From Pseudomonadota bacterium (GTDB taxonomy: Bacteria; Pseudomonadota; Gammaproteobacteria; Steroidobacterales; Steroidobacteraceae): DNA of 9,775 nucleotides. The DNA lies in the NCBI GenBank assembly GCA_021817875.1, contig JAKAFQ010000123.1, forward strand, positions 1-9,775, given 5' to 3'. The translations under genes and the position numbers were made by a program. The notes under the pieces are model-generated. The model was not told where the DNA came from. It searched no databases and worked only from the letters and a program-made list of their open reading frames with translations. Within the stretch, counting starts at the first letter, position 1, and every line of letters begins with the position of its first letter. Positions 1-6,608 of the stretch are shown one piece after another.

Positions 1-42
1 CTCCGATCTATACGGGTTTGCGGAAAAGCGGGTTGGCGTCAT
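1..42 (-). CDS. Start of the gene after trbB (probable trbC, partial)
   Basis: Only the first 14 codons are in the window (MTPTRFSANPYRSE); the gene runs off the left edge. The ATG at 42 overlaps the trbB stop in an ATGA (4-nt overlap), the same arrangement as the two upstream gene junctions. A GGAG lies 7 nt before the ATG, inside the end of trbB. In P-type transfer operons trbC, the VirB2-like pilin precursor, follows trbB, so that identity is inferred from position alone. The visible residues are too few to show a signal peptide or pilin features. Confidence 0.6.
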   Translation of the reverse strand, partial: MTPTRFSANPYRSE

Positions 43-1052
43 GACGATGCTCCGATGGTGGACAAGGAGGGAGGCGGCGGCAGCCGTTCGGTGCTGAGCC
101 GGTAGCCGCGCTCGTCGAAGCCGACGACGCGAGCGATGTCCTGGACGCGGCGCGCGCGGCCGCGGCCGGCGAGGTAGACGATGACGTTCACCGCCTCGGC
201 GATCAGCGCGCGCGGTGGGGTCACCGCGACTTCGAGGATCAGTTGTTCGAGACGCAGCAGCGCGCCTTCGGCAGAGCCGGCATGGACGGTGGCGATGCCG
301 CCCGGGTGTCCCGTGCCCCAGGCCTTGAGCAGGTCCAGGGCTTCGGCGCCGCGCACCTCGCCCACCACGATGCGATCGGGGCGCAGCCGCAACGTCGAGC
401 GCACCAGCTCGGCCATCGTGACCACGCCGGCGCGCGTGCGCAGTGGCACGTGATCGCGCGCCGCGCACTGCAGCTCCACCGTGTCTTCGAGGATGATCAC
501 GCGATCGCCGGTGGCCGCGACCTCATCGAGCAGCGCATTGGCCAGCGTGGTCTTGCCCGTGCTGGTGCCGCCCGCGATCAGGATGTTCTGCCGCTCGCGC
601 ACGGCGCAGCGAAGGAAGTCGGCTTGGGCCGCGGTCAGGATGCCGTCGGTGATGTAGTCGTCGAGCCGGATGACGCCGACCGCGCGCTTGCGCAGCGCAA
701 AGGCCGGACCCGGCGTCACCGGCGGCAGCGCGCCCTCGAAGCGCTCGCCGGTCTCCGGCAGCTCGGCAGTCAGCAGCGGCTTGCCCGCGTGCACCTCGGT
801 GCGCACGTGCGCGGCGACCAGACGGATGATGCGTTCGCCATCCGCCGCCGAAAGCTGCACGCCCATCGGCGCGCGTCCGCTGGACAGCCGGTCGATCCAC
901 AGCGAGCCGTCCGGGTTGAGCATGATCTCGATGACATCCGGGTCGTCCAGCGCCTGCGCGATCTGCGGCCCCATCGCCGTGCGCAGCATGCGAATGCGCC
1001 GGTCCAGCGACGTGGCCAGCGGTGAGCGGACCTCGTGCGGCACGGCGCTCAT
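39..1052 (-). CDS. trbB: TrbB, conjugative transfer ATPase (VirB11-like)
   Basis: Protein of 337 aa, a full length for TrbB of the PulE/VirB11 secretion ATPase family. These form hexameric rings on the cytoplasmic face of the type IV secretion channel and power pilus assembly and DNA transfer. Visible motifs are: Walker A GGTSTGKT at residues 161-168, Asp box ILEDTVEL around 187-194, Walker B region VVGEVRG around 229-235, and His box GHPGGIATVHA at 248-258. The N-terminal domain (about 1-130) contains the TrbB-like stretch DVIEIMLNPDGSLWIDR. The start at 1052 is chosen because family similarity begins there, the ATG overlaps the upstream stop by 4 nt, and GGAG sits 7 nt upstream. The frame stays open far upstream, to 1778, but that part overlaps two other genes and has no family resemblance. 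Nothing is broken. Confidence 0.95.
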   Translation of the reverse strand: MSAVPHEVRSPLATSLDRRIRMLRTAMGPQIAQALDDPDVIEIMLNPDGSLWIDRLSSGRAPMGVQLSAADGERIIRLVAAHVRTEVHAGKPLLTAELPETGERFEGALPPVTPGPAFALRKRAVGVIRLDDYITDGILTAAQADFLRCAVRERQNILIAGGTSTGKTTLANALLDEVAATGDRVIILEDTVELQCAARDHVPLRTRAGVVTMAELVRSTLRLRPDRIVVGEVRGAEALDLLKAWGTGHPGGIATVHAGSAEGALLRLEQLILEVAVTPPRALIAEAVNVIVYLAGRGRARRVQDIARVVGFDERGYRLSTERLPPPPSLSTIGASS

Positions 1053-1513
1053 GACGCCTCTCCCGTCGAGTCCCCGACATCCGCGCCCGCCACGAAGGCG
1101 TCGGGATCGGGCTGTATTTCCTCGTGGACGTCCTTGACCAGGCTGTGCCCGCGCATCAGGTGGCGGCCCAGCTGCTCGACGAACTGCGCGTAACGCGCCC
1201 TGCCCTGCGCGCGTGCCGCCTCCTGGTGCGCTTCCGGCACCGGCGTGCTGACGGTGAGGACGTAGCGCACGTAGAGCGCCAGCGCCTCGATCAAAATGAC
1301 CTGGTCGCGCTCCAGTTTCTCGAACTGCCGCGACAGCCGGTCCAGCCGCTTGGCGATCGCGGCCTCGCGCTGGTCGCCCGCATCGGGCGACAGCCACGAG
1401 GTCAGCGCCACGGCGACGATCGACGACTTCGATACACCCTTCATCGCGGCAAGCTGGTCGAGTCGCCGCGCGTGCTCGGGCTCGATGAAGAGGTTCAGGC
1501 GCGTGCGGCTCAT
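1049..1513 (-). CDS. Ribbon-helix-helix (CopG-like) protein between traG and trbB
   Basis: Protein of 154 aa. The N-terminus (about residues 3-40, TRLNLFIEPEHARRLDQLAA followed by MKGVSKSSIVAVAL) fits a ribbon-helix-helix DNA-binding fold: a short beta strand, a helix and a second helix beginning near SKSS. Residues about 48-85 are rich in charged and leucine positions and could form a coiled coil. The acidic tail (about 125-154) has no recognised domain. The start overlaps the traG stop by 4 nt and the stop overlaps the trbB start by 4 nt, so the gene is translated from the transfer operon. A CopG-like gene in this position is common in Tn4371-type elements. A role as transfer-operon regulator or DNA-processing accessory protein is inferred; no target is known. 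Confidence 0.85.
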   Translation of the reverse strand: MSRTRLNLFIEPEHARRLDQLAAMKGVSKSSIVAVALTSWLSPDAGDQREAAIAKRLDRLSRQFEKLERDQVILIEALALYVRYVLTVSTPVPEAHQEAARAQGRARYAQFVEQLGRHLMRGHSLVKDVHEEIQPDPDAFVAGADVGDSTGEAS

Positions 1514-3501
1514 AACGCGATCCCGTCGTCAGGATCGAGGGAAGCGAAGCGCGCCGTGCGTTGCAGACGCCGGTCGAGTTGCGCCGGCAGCGGCGGCGGC
1601 ACCTCGTCGTCATCGAGCAGCGCGAGATCGTCGAGAACCGGCTCGGGCAGCGCGATATACGCGACGTCGGCGAGTTCGGGCTGCCGTTGGCGTCCCGCGT
1701 CGTCGATGGCCTCGCCGGACATCGCGCCCGTCGTTGGAACCCCCGGCACAATGGGCATCGCCAAACCGCTCCAGTCATCGGAGCGTGCCGGTGGCACGTC
1801 CACGTAGCGGCCCGGCACCAGCAGCGGCGGGGCCAGGACGCGGTGCTTGAAATTGCCGTCGCGGTAGTAGCGGATCTTCTTGGCCCGGATCGGCGCGTGC
1901 CCGGAGACCATCACCACCTCCTCGTCGGGTGGCAGCTGCATCACCTCGCCCGGCGTGAGCAGCGGCCGTGCGGTTTCCTGCCGCGACACCATCAGGTGGC
2001 CGAGCCACGGCGCGAGCCGATGGCCGGCGTAGTTGCGCTGCGCGCGCAGCTCGGTGGCGGTGCCCAGGGCTTCGGAGATGCGCTTGGCGGTGCGCTCGTC
2101 GTTGGTCGCGAACGCGATGCGCACATGGCAGTTGTCGAGGATGGAATGATTCTGGCCGTAGGCCTTGTCGATCTGGTTGAGCGACTGGGCGATCAGGAAG
2201 GCACGCAGGCCGTAGCCGGCCATGAAGGCCAGCGCGCTCTCGAAGAAGTCGAGCCGGCCCAGTGCCGGGAATTCGTCCAGCATCAGCAGCAGCGTGTGAC
2301 GGCGCGCGATGCCGTCTGAACCGTCGAGCGATTCGGTCAGGCGCCGGCCGATCTGGTTGAGGATCAGCCGGATCAGCGGCTTGGTGCGGCTGATGTCCGA
2401 GGGCGGCACCACCAGGTACAGCGACATCGGATGTTCCGTGGAAATCAGATCCGCGATGCGCCAGTCGCAGCGCGAGGTGACTTCGGCCACGGTGGGATCG
2501 CGGTACAGGCCGAGGAAGCTCATCGCGGTGGACAGCACGCCGGAGCGCTCGTTGTCGCTCTTGTTGAGCACTTCGCGCGCGGCCGAGGCGACGACGGGAT
2601 GCGGTGACTCGCCAAGATGGCGCGTGGTCATCATCCGGCGCAGCGTCAGCTCGAAGGGGCTGGCCGGGTCGGATAGGAAGTTGGCGACGCCGCGCAACGT
2701 CTTGTCCGCGCCGGCGTAGAGCACGTGTAGGATCGCGCCGACCAAGAGCGCATGGCTGGTCTTCTCCCAGTGGTTGCGCCGCTCCAGCGCGCCCTCGGGA
2801 TCGACCAGGATGTCGGCGATGTTCTGCACGTCGCGCACCTCGTGCATGCCGCGCCGCACTTCGAGCAGCGGGTTGTACGCGGCCGACCGTGCATCGGTGG
2901 GGTTGAATAGCAGGCAGTGCGAGAAGCGCGAGCGCCAGCCGGCGGTGAGCTGCCAGTTCTCGCCCTTGATGTCGTGGATCACGGCCGAGCCGGGCCAGGA
3001 AAGCAGCGTCGGCACCACCAGGCCGACGCCCTTGCCCGAACGAGTGGGTGCGAAGGCCATCACATGCTCGGGACCGTCGTGGCGCAGGTAATCGCCGTCC
3101 TTGCGGCCGAGGAAGACGCCGGACGGCCCCGCCAGTCCGGCCTGGCGGATTTCAGCCGGCGCCGCCCAGCGCGCCGAGCCGTAGGTCGTGACGAGTTTGG
3201 ATTGGCGCGCGCGCCAGACCGACATGCCGATGGCGACGCAAGCGGCGGTCACGCCGCTCGTGGCCGCGATCGCACCGCCCTTCAGGAAGAGACGCGGTGC
3301 GTAGGCGTCGAACCAGTACCACCACTCGAACAGCTGCCACGGGTGATAGACAGGAATACCGAAGCAATCGAACCAGGGCGAACCGAGGCGCAGCTGGTAG
3401 CCCAGTTGTGCCGCGGTCCATTGGGTGGCGCCCCATGTTCCCGCGATCACGATGCCGAACACCGCCAGCACCTGGCCGAACAGCACACTGGTTCCCTGCA
3501 T
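1510..3501 (-). CDS. traG: TraG, type IV coupling protein (VirD4/TraG family)
   Basis: Protein of 663 aa, the usual size for TraG of P-type systems. It is the inner-membrane ATPase that links the relaxase-DNA complex to the secretion channel. Two N-terminal membrane segments (about 5-23 and 73-96) flank a short aromatic periplasmic loop containing WQLFEWWYWF. The Walker A motif is APTRSGKGVG at 151-160, the Walker B motif is LLLMLDEFPALG at 404-415, and the RecA-like motif LIAQSLNQI lies at about 436-444. The C-terminal tail after about residue 600 is acidic and proline-rich, as in regions that contact relaxase or VirB10-type partners. The start at 3501 has a strong GGAGG Shine-Dalgarno 6 nt upstream; a start 30 nt earlier lacks comparable support. 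It leads the traG/RHH/trbB overlap chain. Confidence 0.95.
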   Translation of the reverse strand: MQGTSVLFGQVLAVFGIVIAGTWGATQWTAAQLGYQLRLGSPWFDCFGIPVYHPWQLFEWWYWFDAYAPRLFLKGGAIAATSGVTAACVAIGMSVWRARQSKLVTTYGSARWAAPAEIRQAGLAGPSGVFLGRKDGDYLRHDGPEHVMAFAPTRSGKGVGLVVPTLLSWPGSAVIHDIKGENWQLTAGWRSRFSHCLLFNPTDARSAAYNPLLEVRRGMHEVRDVQNIADILVDPEGALERRNHWEKTSHALLVGAILHVLYAGADKTLRGVANFLSDPASPFELTLRRMMTTRHLGESPHPVVASAAREVLNKSDNERSGVLSTAMSFLGLYRDPTVAEVTSRCDWRIADLISTEHPMSLYLVVPPSDISRTKPLIRLILNQIGRRLTESLDGSDGIARRHTLLLMLDEFPALGRLDFFESALAFMAGYGLRAFLIAQSLNQIDKAYGQNHSILDNCHVRIAFATNDERTAKRISEALGTATELRAQRNYAGHRLAPWLGHLMVSRQETARPLLTPGEVMQLPPDEEVVMVSGHAPIRAKKIRYYRDGNFKHRVLAPPLLVPGRYVDVPPARSDDWSGLAMPIVPGVPTTGAMSGEAIDDAGRQRQPELADVAYIALPEPVLDDLALLDDDEVPPPLPAQLDRRLQRTARFASLDPDDGIAL

Positions 3502-3513
3502 AACGACCTCCTG
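3495..3513 (-). promoter_or_regulatory. Ribosome binding site deciding the traG start
   Basis: On the minus strand GGAGG (3512-3508) precedes the ATG at 3501 by 6 nt. This strong site favours 3501 over the in-frame ATG at 3531. Confidence 0.75.
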
Positions 3514-3753
3514 AATTTCGCTCCTGCACAAATTGCGGACAACGATGTGCCGCAGGTGCGAGAGTGAGGGGCGATTCAGGGCCGGTCAAAGACCGTTATC
3601 GGGATAGCAGAGATGAAGAAAACAAGATTTCTAGCTGGGGAAAAATGGAGCGTGTCGCTGCAAACGGCGGCGTGTTATGGCGTGTATGGCCATTTGCCGA
3701 AAATTGTTGACTGATGCCTACAAGCAAGCACGTTCCAGCGCATACGACGGGAG
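3502..3753 (-). other. Leader region between eexN-like gene and traG
   Basis: 252 nt with no supported gene. It is long for an operon junction and probably carries a traG promoter or control site. It contains a dyad TGCGG (3534-3538) / CCGCA (3550-3554) separated by 11 nt, and a small hairpin CGGTC (3583-3587) / GACCG (3591-3595). A TTGACC hexamer on the minus strand near 3590 could be a -35 box, but no good -10 lies 16-18 nt downstream. I therefore do not call a promoter. Confidence 0.5.
3534..3554. repeat. Inverted repeat in the traG leader
   Basis: TGCGG at 3534-3538 and CCGCA at 3550-3554 form a 5-bp dyad with an 11-nt spacer, about 33-53 nt upstream of the traG start. It could be an operator for a dimeric regulator such as the nearby LysR-type or RHH protein. 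The short arms make chance occurrence possible in this GC-rich DNA. Confidence 0.3.
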
Positions 3754-3981
3754 TCAGCCGGTCGATGCGAGGCAGTCCGATGTGGTGGGGATCAGTTCTG
3801 CGGTGCCGGCTGCGGCATTGCAGGTGGCATCGCCCATCTTCGCGTGGTCTTCCTTGCGCAGGCGGCGAACTTCCTTGAGTCGCTCAGGATTGGCAACCAG
3901 TGATTCGATAGTGTCGGTCGGTGCAGACTGATCGCAGGCAGCCAGTGATAAGGCCAACAGCAACATGCCGGTCTTCTTCAT
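3754..3981 (-). CDS. eexN: EexN-like entry-exclusion lipoprotein
   Basis: Small protein of 75 aa with a clear lipoprotein signal peptide: MKKTG, hydrophobic MLLLALSL, then the lipobox LAAC with the lipidated cysteine at residue 16. The mature part (VANPERLKEVRRLRKEDHAK, then MGDATCNAAAG) fits the EexN pattern of a NPE-R-LKE helix followed by a charged stretch and a conserved cysteine in a xxCNAA context. A second cysteine, 70, is near the C-terminus. EexN/TrbK-type lipoproteins in the recipient envelope block uptake of a similar conjugative element. The Asp after Cys16 would favour inner-membrane retention under the enterobacterial Lol rule. An AGGAGA lies 7-12 nt before the start. It lies 37 nt after the LysR-type gene and 252 nt before traG. 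Function is inferred from short-protein similarity recalled by eye. Confidence 0.65.
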   Translation of the reverse strand: MKKTGMLLLALSLAACDQSAPTDTIESLVANPERLKEVRRLRKEDHAKMGDATCNAAAGTAELIPTTSDCLASTG

Positions 3982-4018
3982 GTCGTTTTCTCCTGATGTG
4001 GGGACACAAGCGTGTGTC

Positions 4019-4924
4019 TCATTCGGGTTCGCGGGAGTTCATATTCTTCACCGCCACCACGCGTTCCATGAAACGACTCAGCGGCTCGGAAGGTTCGGTT
4101 TCGGGCCGTAGCAGGTAGGTGGTCAGCATGAGTGACCGCCCGGCTAAAGGGCGGGCCACGACTTCGGGATGGCGGCAGACCGTCATCTGCGATTCGTTGG
4201 CGAATCCCAGCCCGTAGCCCGCAGCCACCAAAATCATCATCAGATTGAAGGTGCTAACGTGCTCCGCCACGATGGGCTCCACATCCATGGTGCGCAATAT
4301 CCGTTCGAGTTGCCTGTGACAGCCTTCGCAGGCTTCCGGGTGACATAGCACCAGCGGGTAGCGGATAAACTCCCCCAAGGGAATGCGCTTGTGCGCCAGC
4401 AGCGGATGCCGCGCGGGAACAGCGATCACCAGCGGATCGGTCCACACCGGTTCGGCGATGATGCCTTCGCCGACCTCGTCCGCATGGGCGAATCCGGCGT
4501 CGTACAGGCCGCTGCATAGCCCTTTCAACTGCTGAGCCAGCGTCGTTTCGAACAAGCGGATTTCCACCTCGGGCTCTTCCTCGCGATTTTGCGCGAGCAG
4601 AGCGGCGAGTCGTGGCGGGGCGATGCCATCGGACAGCGCGATGCGCAGCGTCCCACGATAGCCAGTGGCCGCTGCCTTGGCACTGGCCTTGGCTTGTTCC
4701 AAGGTGGATAGCACCCGCCGCGCCTCGTCCAGGAATACCTGTCCAGCCCATGTCAACCGGGTGCTCCGCGTAGTGCGCTCGAACAGTTGTACGCCCAAGT
4801 CGTATTCCAGGTCCTTGATGGCGCGCGATAGCGGCGACTGCTCGATGTGCAGACGTTCGGCCGCGCGGGCGAAGTGGAGTTCTTCGGCCACGGCGATGAA
4901 ATAGCGGAGGTGTCGAAGTTCCAT
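4019..4924 (-). CDS. LysR-type transcriptional regulator of the transfer module
   Basis: Protein of 301 aa, normal LysR length. The N-terminal winged helix-turn-helix is clear at residues 1-60: MELRHLRYFIAVAEELHFAR, AAERLHIEQSPLSRAIKDLE, then LGVQLFERTTRSTRLTWAG. A linker helix follows to about 88. The periplasmic-binding-like effector domain starts at GTLRIALSDG (91-100) and continues to near the end. The start at 4924 is chosen because LysR proteins usually begin just before MELRHLRYF; an in-frame ATG at 4957 adds 11 unrelated residues. Neither start has a strong Shine-Dalgarno. The effector domain carries a cysteine cluster C194-x4-C199-x2-C202-H203. It is co-directional with the lipoprotein gene (37 nt) and traG. 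In Tn4371-like elements a regulator called traR precedes traG, and this could be it; I leave the symbol open. The effector is unknown. Confidence 0.9.
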   Translation of the reverse strand: MELRHLRYFIAVAEELHFARAAERLHIEQSPLSRAIKDLEYDLGVQLFERTTRSTRLTWAGQVFLDEARRVLSTLEQAKASAKAAATGYRGTLRIALSDGIAPPRLAALLAQNREEEPEVEIRLFETTLAQQLKGLCSGLYDAGFAHADEVGEGIIAEPVWTDPLVIAVPARHPLLAHKRIPLGEFIRYPLVLCHPEACEGCHRQLERILRTMDVEPIVAEHVSTFNLMMILVAAGYGLGFANESQMTVCRHPEVVARPLAGRSLMLTTYLLRPETEPSEPLSRFMERVVAVKNMNSREPE

Positions 4925-4995
4925 GTTTATGCAGCTTGGCGTGAGCCATACCCGCACACTTCGTCAGCAAAATTAGCTTCTTGGAGGAGGTGCCC

Positions 4996-5015
4996 GATTG
5001 AGCAACCGCTCAATC
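4996..5015. repeat. Perfect 8-bp inverted repeat upstream of the LysR gene
   Basis: GATTGAGC (4996-5003) and GCTCAATC (5008-5015) flank a 4-nt AACC centre. It sits 71-91 nt before the LysR-type start, a usual place for a regulator operator. The arm spacing does not match a strict T-N11-A LysR box. On the minus strand its centre reads GAGCGGTT, an octamer also found in the repeat at 5071-5091. Confidence 0.55.
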
Positions 5016-5070
5016 CACGCTCGCGCCCTGGGATTGCTGGCCTGCGGCCCATGGCTGTTCCTTCACTAGA

Positions 5071-5091
5071 GAGCGGTTTGAAAAACCGCTC
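5071..5091. repeat. Perfect 9-bp hairpin
   Basis: GAGCGGTTT (5071-5079) and AAACCGCTC (5083-5091) flank a GAA loop. It could be a terminator-type hairpin, an operator or a recognition site. No T-tract follows on either strand, so a rho-independent terminator is not well supported. Confidence 0.55.
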
Positions 5092-5117
5092 CGGCACAAG
5101 GACGTGCCACCGCGACG

Positions 5118-5131
5118 AGCACGCAAGTGCT
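5118..5131. repeat. Short inverted repeat
   Basis: AGCAC (5118-5122) and GTGCT (5127-5131) around GCAA. Weak alone; notable only as part of the cluster. Confidence 0.35.
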
Positions 5132-5145
5132 GGCGCGACAAAGGT

Positions 5146-5164
5146 GGCGCGGCTTTGCCGCGCC
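5146..5164. repeat. Strong GC-rich 8-bp hairpin
   Basis: GGCGCGGC (5146-5153) and GCCGCGCC (5157-5164) around a TTT loop. All stem pairs are G-C, so it should be stable. On the minus strand it is followed by ACCTTTG, a very weak T run; a terminator for rightward-to-leftward transcription is possible but unproven. Confidence 0.5.
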
Positions 5165-5165
5165 C

Positions 5166-5202
5166 GTTTGCTTGCAAACCGCGGCAGGATGCCCGGTTTT
5201 GC
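5166..5202. repeat. Overlapping inverted repeats next to the transposon end
   Basis: GTTTGC (5166-5171) and GCAAAC (5174-5179) form a perfect 6-bp dyad around TT. The second arm can instead pair, with a one-base bulge, as GCAAACCG (5174-5181) with CGGTTTTGC (5194-5202). The two pairings are mutually exclusive. Confidence 0.45.
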
Positions 5203-5231
5203 AAACTGATCTAGAGTTGGGCTGTCCTCTT

Positions 5232-5258
5232 GGGGTCAACTCACGAAACGGAAAAAAT
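5232..5258 (+). repeat. Outer part of the split 38-bp Tn3-family terminal repeat
   Basis: 27 bp beginning GGGGTCAACTCACG and ending in the GAAAAAAT that the IS duplicated. Joined to 6642-6652 it makes exactly 38 bp, beginning GGGG and ending TAAG as Tn21-subgroup repeats do. The remainder of the repeat is separated from it by the 1375-bp IS. Confidence 0.85.
5251..5258 (+). repeat. IS target-site duplication, left copy
   Basis: GAAAAAAT immediately outside the left IS end, identical to 6634-6641. Eight bp is the usual duplication of IS256-family insertions. A 9-bp duplication is excluded because the next bases differ. Confidence 0.95.
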
Positions 5259-5283
5259 GGTAGCGTCCGTCAAGGTGGTGTAA
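5259..5283 (+). repeat. IS terminal inverted repeat, transposase 3' side
   Basis: Begins GGTAGCGTCC and ends GTGGTGTAA. It matches the reverse complement of 6609-6633 at 18 of 25 positions. The conserved blocks are GGTAG, GTCC and GTGGTGTAA, with a diverged centre. Confidence 0.85.
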
Positions 5284-5318
5284 TTTCGTCATCGAGTGTC
5301 CGGTTCGGTCGCTCCTCG

Positions 5319-6518
5319 TTATGCCACCGCCGGGGGCTTCAGCTCGAACCCTGATAGCGGTGCCACTTCCGCTAACGTCCCCAGGGTCAGATAGCGCTTG
5401 CCCTGGATCCAGTCGTCGTGCTGTTCCATGAGCACGGCGCCGACGAGCCGCAGGATGCTCTCCTCGTTCGGGAAGATGCCGACCACGTTGGCGCGGCGCT
5501 TCACCTCCTTGTTCAGGCGCTCCAGGGGGTTCGTGGAGTGGATCTTCACGCGGTGGGCGACCGGGAAGGCCATAAACGCCAGCACCTCGTCTTCGGCCTC
5601 ATCGAGGAGGGCCGCGGCCCGGGGGAACCTGGTCCGCAGCTGATCGGCGACTTGGCGCCACAGGGTACGGGCACTGGCCGGGTCGGGCTGGCTGAAGACC
5701 TGCCGTAGCAGGGCCGTGACCATGCCGGCATAGGCCCGCGGCACACAGGCCTGGACGTTTCTCGTGAAGTGCACGCGGCAGCGTTGCCAGCTGGCGGTCA
5801 ACACCTGGGCGATGGCGGCCTTGAGGCCCTCGTGGGCGTCCGAGATCACGAGCTTCACGCCCTGAAGGCCGCGGGCGACGAGACCGCGCAGGAAGCCGAT
5901 CCAGAACTCCTTCGCCTCCGAAGGCCCGAGCCCAAGCCCCAGGATCTCGCGCTGTCCGTCGCTGTTCACGCCCGTGGCGATTATGGCGGCGACCGACACC
6001 ACCCGGCCACCCTCACGGACCTTGAGGTAGGTGGCATCGAGCCAGACGTAGGGCCACTCCCCGGTGAGCGGGCGGCTCAGGAAATCCTGGACCCGCTCGT
6101 CCAGGCTCGCGCAGAGCGCAGAGACCTGGCTCTTCGAGATCCCCTCGCAGCCCAGGGCCTTGACCAACTCGTCCATCTTGCGGGTGGACACCCCGCCCAC
6201 CCAGGCCTGCTGGATCACGGCGGTCAGGGCCCGCTCCGAGAGCCGGCGGGGTTCAAGGAAGGAGGGGAAATAGCTGCCGGCGCGCAGCTTCGGGATGGCG
6301 AGTTCCAACGTGCCCAGACGGGTCTCCAGGGTCCGGTCCCGGTAGCCGTTGCGGTAGACGGTCCGTTCCCCACTGCGCTCATGGCGTGCGGCGCCGACAC
6401 GACTCTCTACTTCGAACTCCATCAGCTTGCGCAATGCCGTCTCCGCCAGCTGCCGCAGCAGGTCCTCGTCCCCGCACTTGCCTGCCGCCTCGATCAGATT
6501 CATGCTTTGCTTGGTCAT
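5319..6518 (-). CDS. IS256-family (Mutator-type) transposase
   Basis: Protein of 399 aa, the standard length for this family, with no break in frame. It catalyses cut or copy-out transposition of the IS. The catalytic DDE candidates are D161 in WLDATYLKVREG, D227 in VISDAHEGL, and E333 in STNPLERLNKEVKRR. The family's C-x2-H motif is present at C247/H250 (CRVHFTRNV). The N-terminal part (about 20-140) contains YRNGYRDRTLETRLGTLELA followed by IPKLR, typical of IS256 transposases. The start at 6518 is supported by AGGAGC 8 nt upstream; a second ATG five codons in is an alternative. Transcription runs leftward, toward the transfer genes. Confidence 0.96.
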   Translation of the reverse strand: MTKQSMNLIEAAGKCGDEDLLRQLAETALRKLMEFEVESRVGAARHERSGERTVYRNGYRDRTLETRLGTLELAIPKLRAGSYFPSFLEPRRLSERALTAVIQQAWVGGVSTRKMDELVKALGCEGISKSQVSALCASLDERVQDFLSRPLTGEWPYVWLDATYLKVREGGRVVSVAAIIATGVNSDGQREILGLGLGPSEAKEFWIGFLRGLVARGLQGVKLVISDAHEGLKAAIAQVLTASWQRCRVHFTRNVQACVPRAYAGMVTALLRQVFSQPDPASARTLWRQVADQLRTRFPRAAALLDEAEDEVLAFMAFPVAHRVKIHSTNPLERLNKEVKRRANVVGIFPNEESILRLVGAVLMEQHDDWIQGKRYLTLGTLAEVAPLSGFELKPPAVA

Positions 6519-6608
6519 CGGGTAGTGCTCCTGCTCGGGTTATGTCTTCGCAAACACAACCTTACCGGAGTTGCCCGATGACCTCATCTCCCCGGACTTG
6601 GGGAGGAT

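Larger units (their letters stand above)
4925..5231. other. Gene-free, hairpin-rich region upstream of the LysR gene
   Basis: 307 nt without a supported gene, between the LysR-type gene and the outer end of the Tn3-family repeat. It should contain the LysR-gene promoter (minus strand), but I found no convincing -35/-10 pair. It holds a run of inverted repeats at 4996-5015, 5071-5091, 5118-5131, 5146-5164, 5166-5179 and 5174-5202, listed separately. The region may be truncated: the transposon landed at its right edge, so whatever lay further upstream in the host element has been displaced beyond the window. Confidence 0.6.

Noticed and set aside
243..1025. Long plus-strand open frame opposite trbB
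   Set aside because: Antisense shadow of a GC-rich gene; its composition is Arg/Ala/His-rich and it has no motifs.
1053..1778. Upstream extension of the trbB reading frame to a 579-aa protein
   Set aside because: It overlaps the RHH gene and traG, shows arginine/alanine-rich low-quality sequence without family similarity, and trbB has a good start at 1052.
3563..3590. Possible minus-strand -35 box TTGACC upstream of traG
   Set aside because: The hexamer 17 nt downstream is CACTCT, a poor -10; not enough to call a promoter.
3677..3931. 84-codon plus-strand open frame in the traG leader
   Set aside because: Mostly antisense to the lipoprotein gene, which has a convincing signal peptide and ribosome binding site.
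5216..5222. GTTGGGC, resembling an integron attC core (GTTRRRY)
   Set aside because: No matching inverse core RYYYAAC at a suitable distance and no integrase or cassette; a 7-bp match is expected by chance.
5769..6581. 270-codon plus-strand open frame opposite the transposase
   Set aside because: Antisense to a well-supported transposase, no recognisable domain, and it runs through the IS end region.
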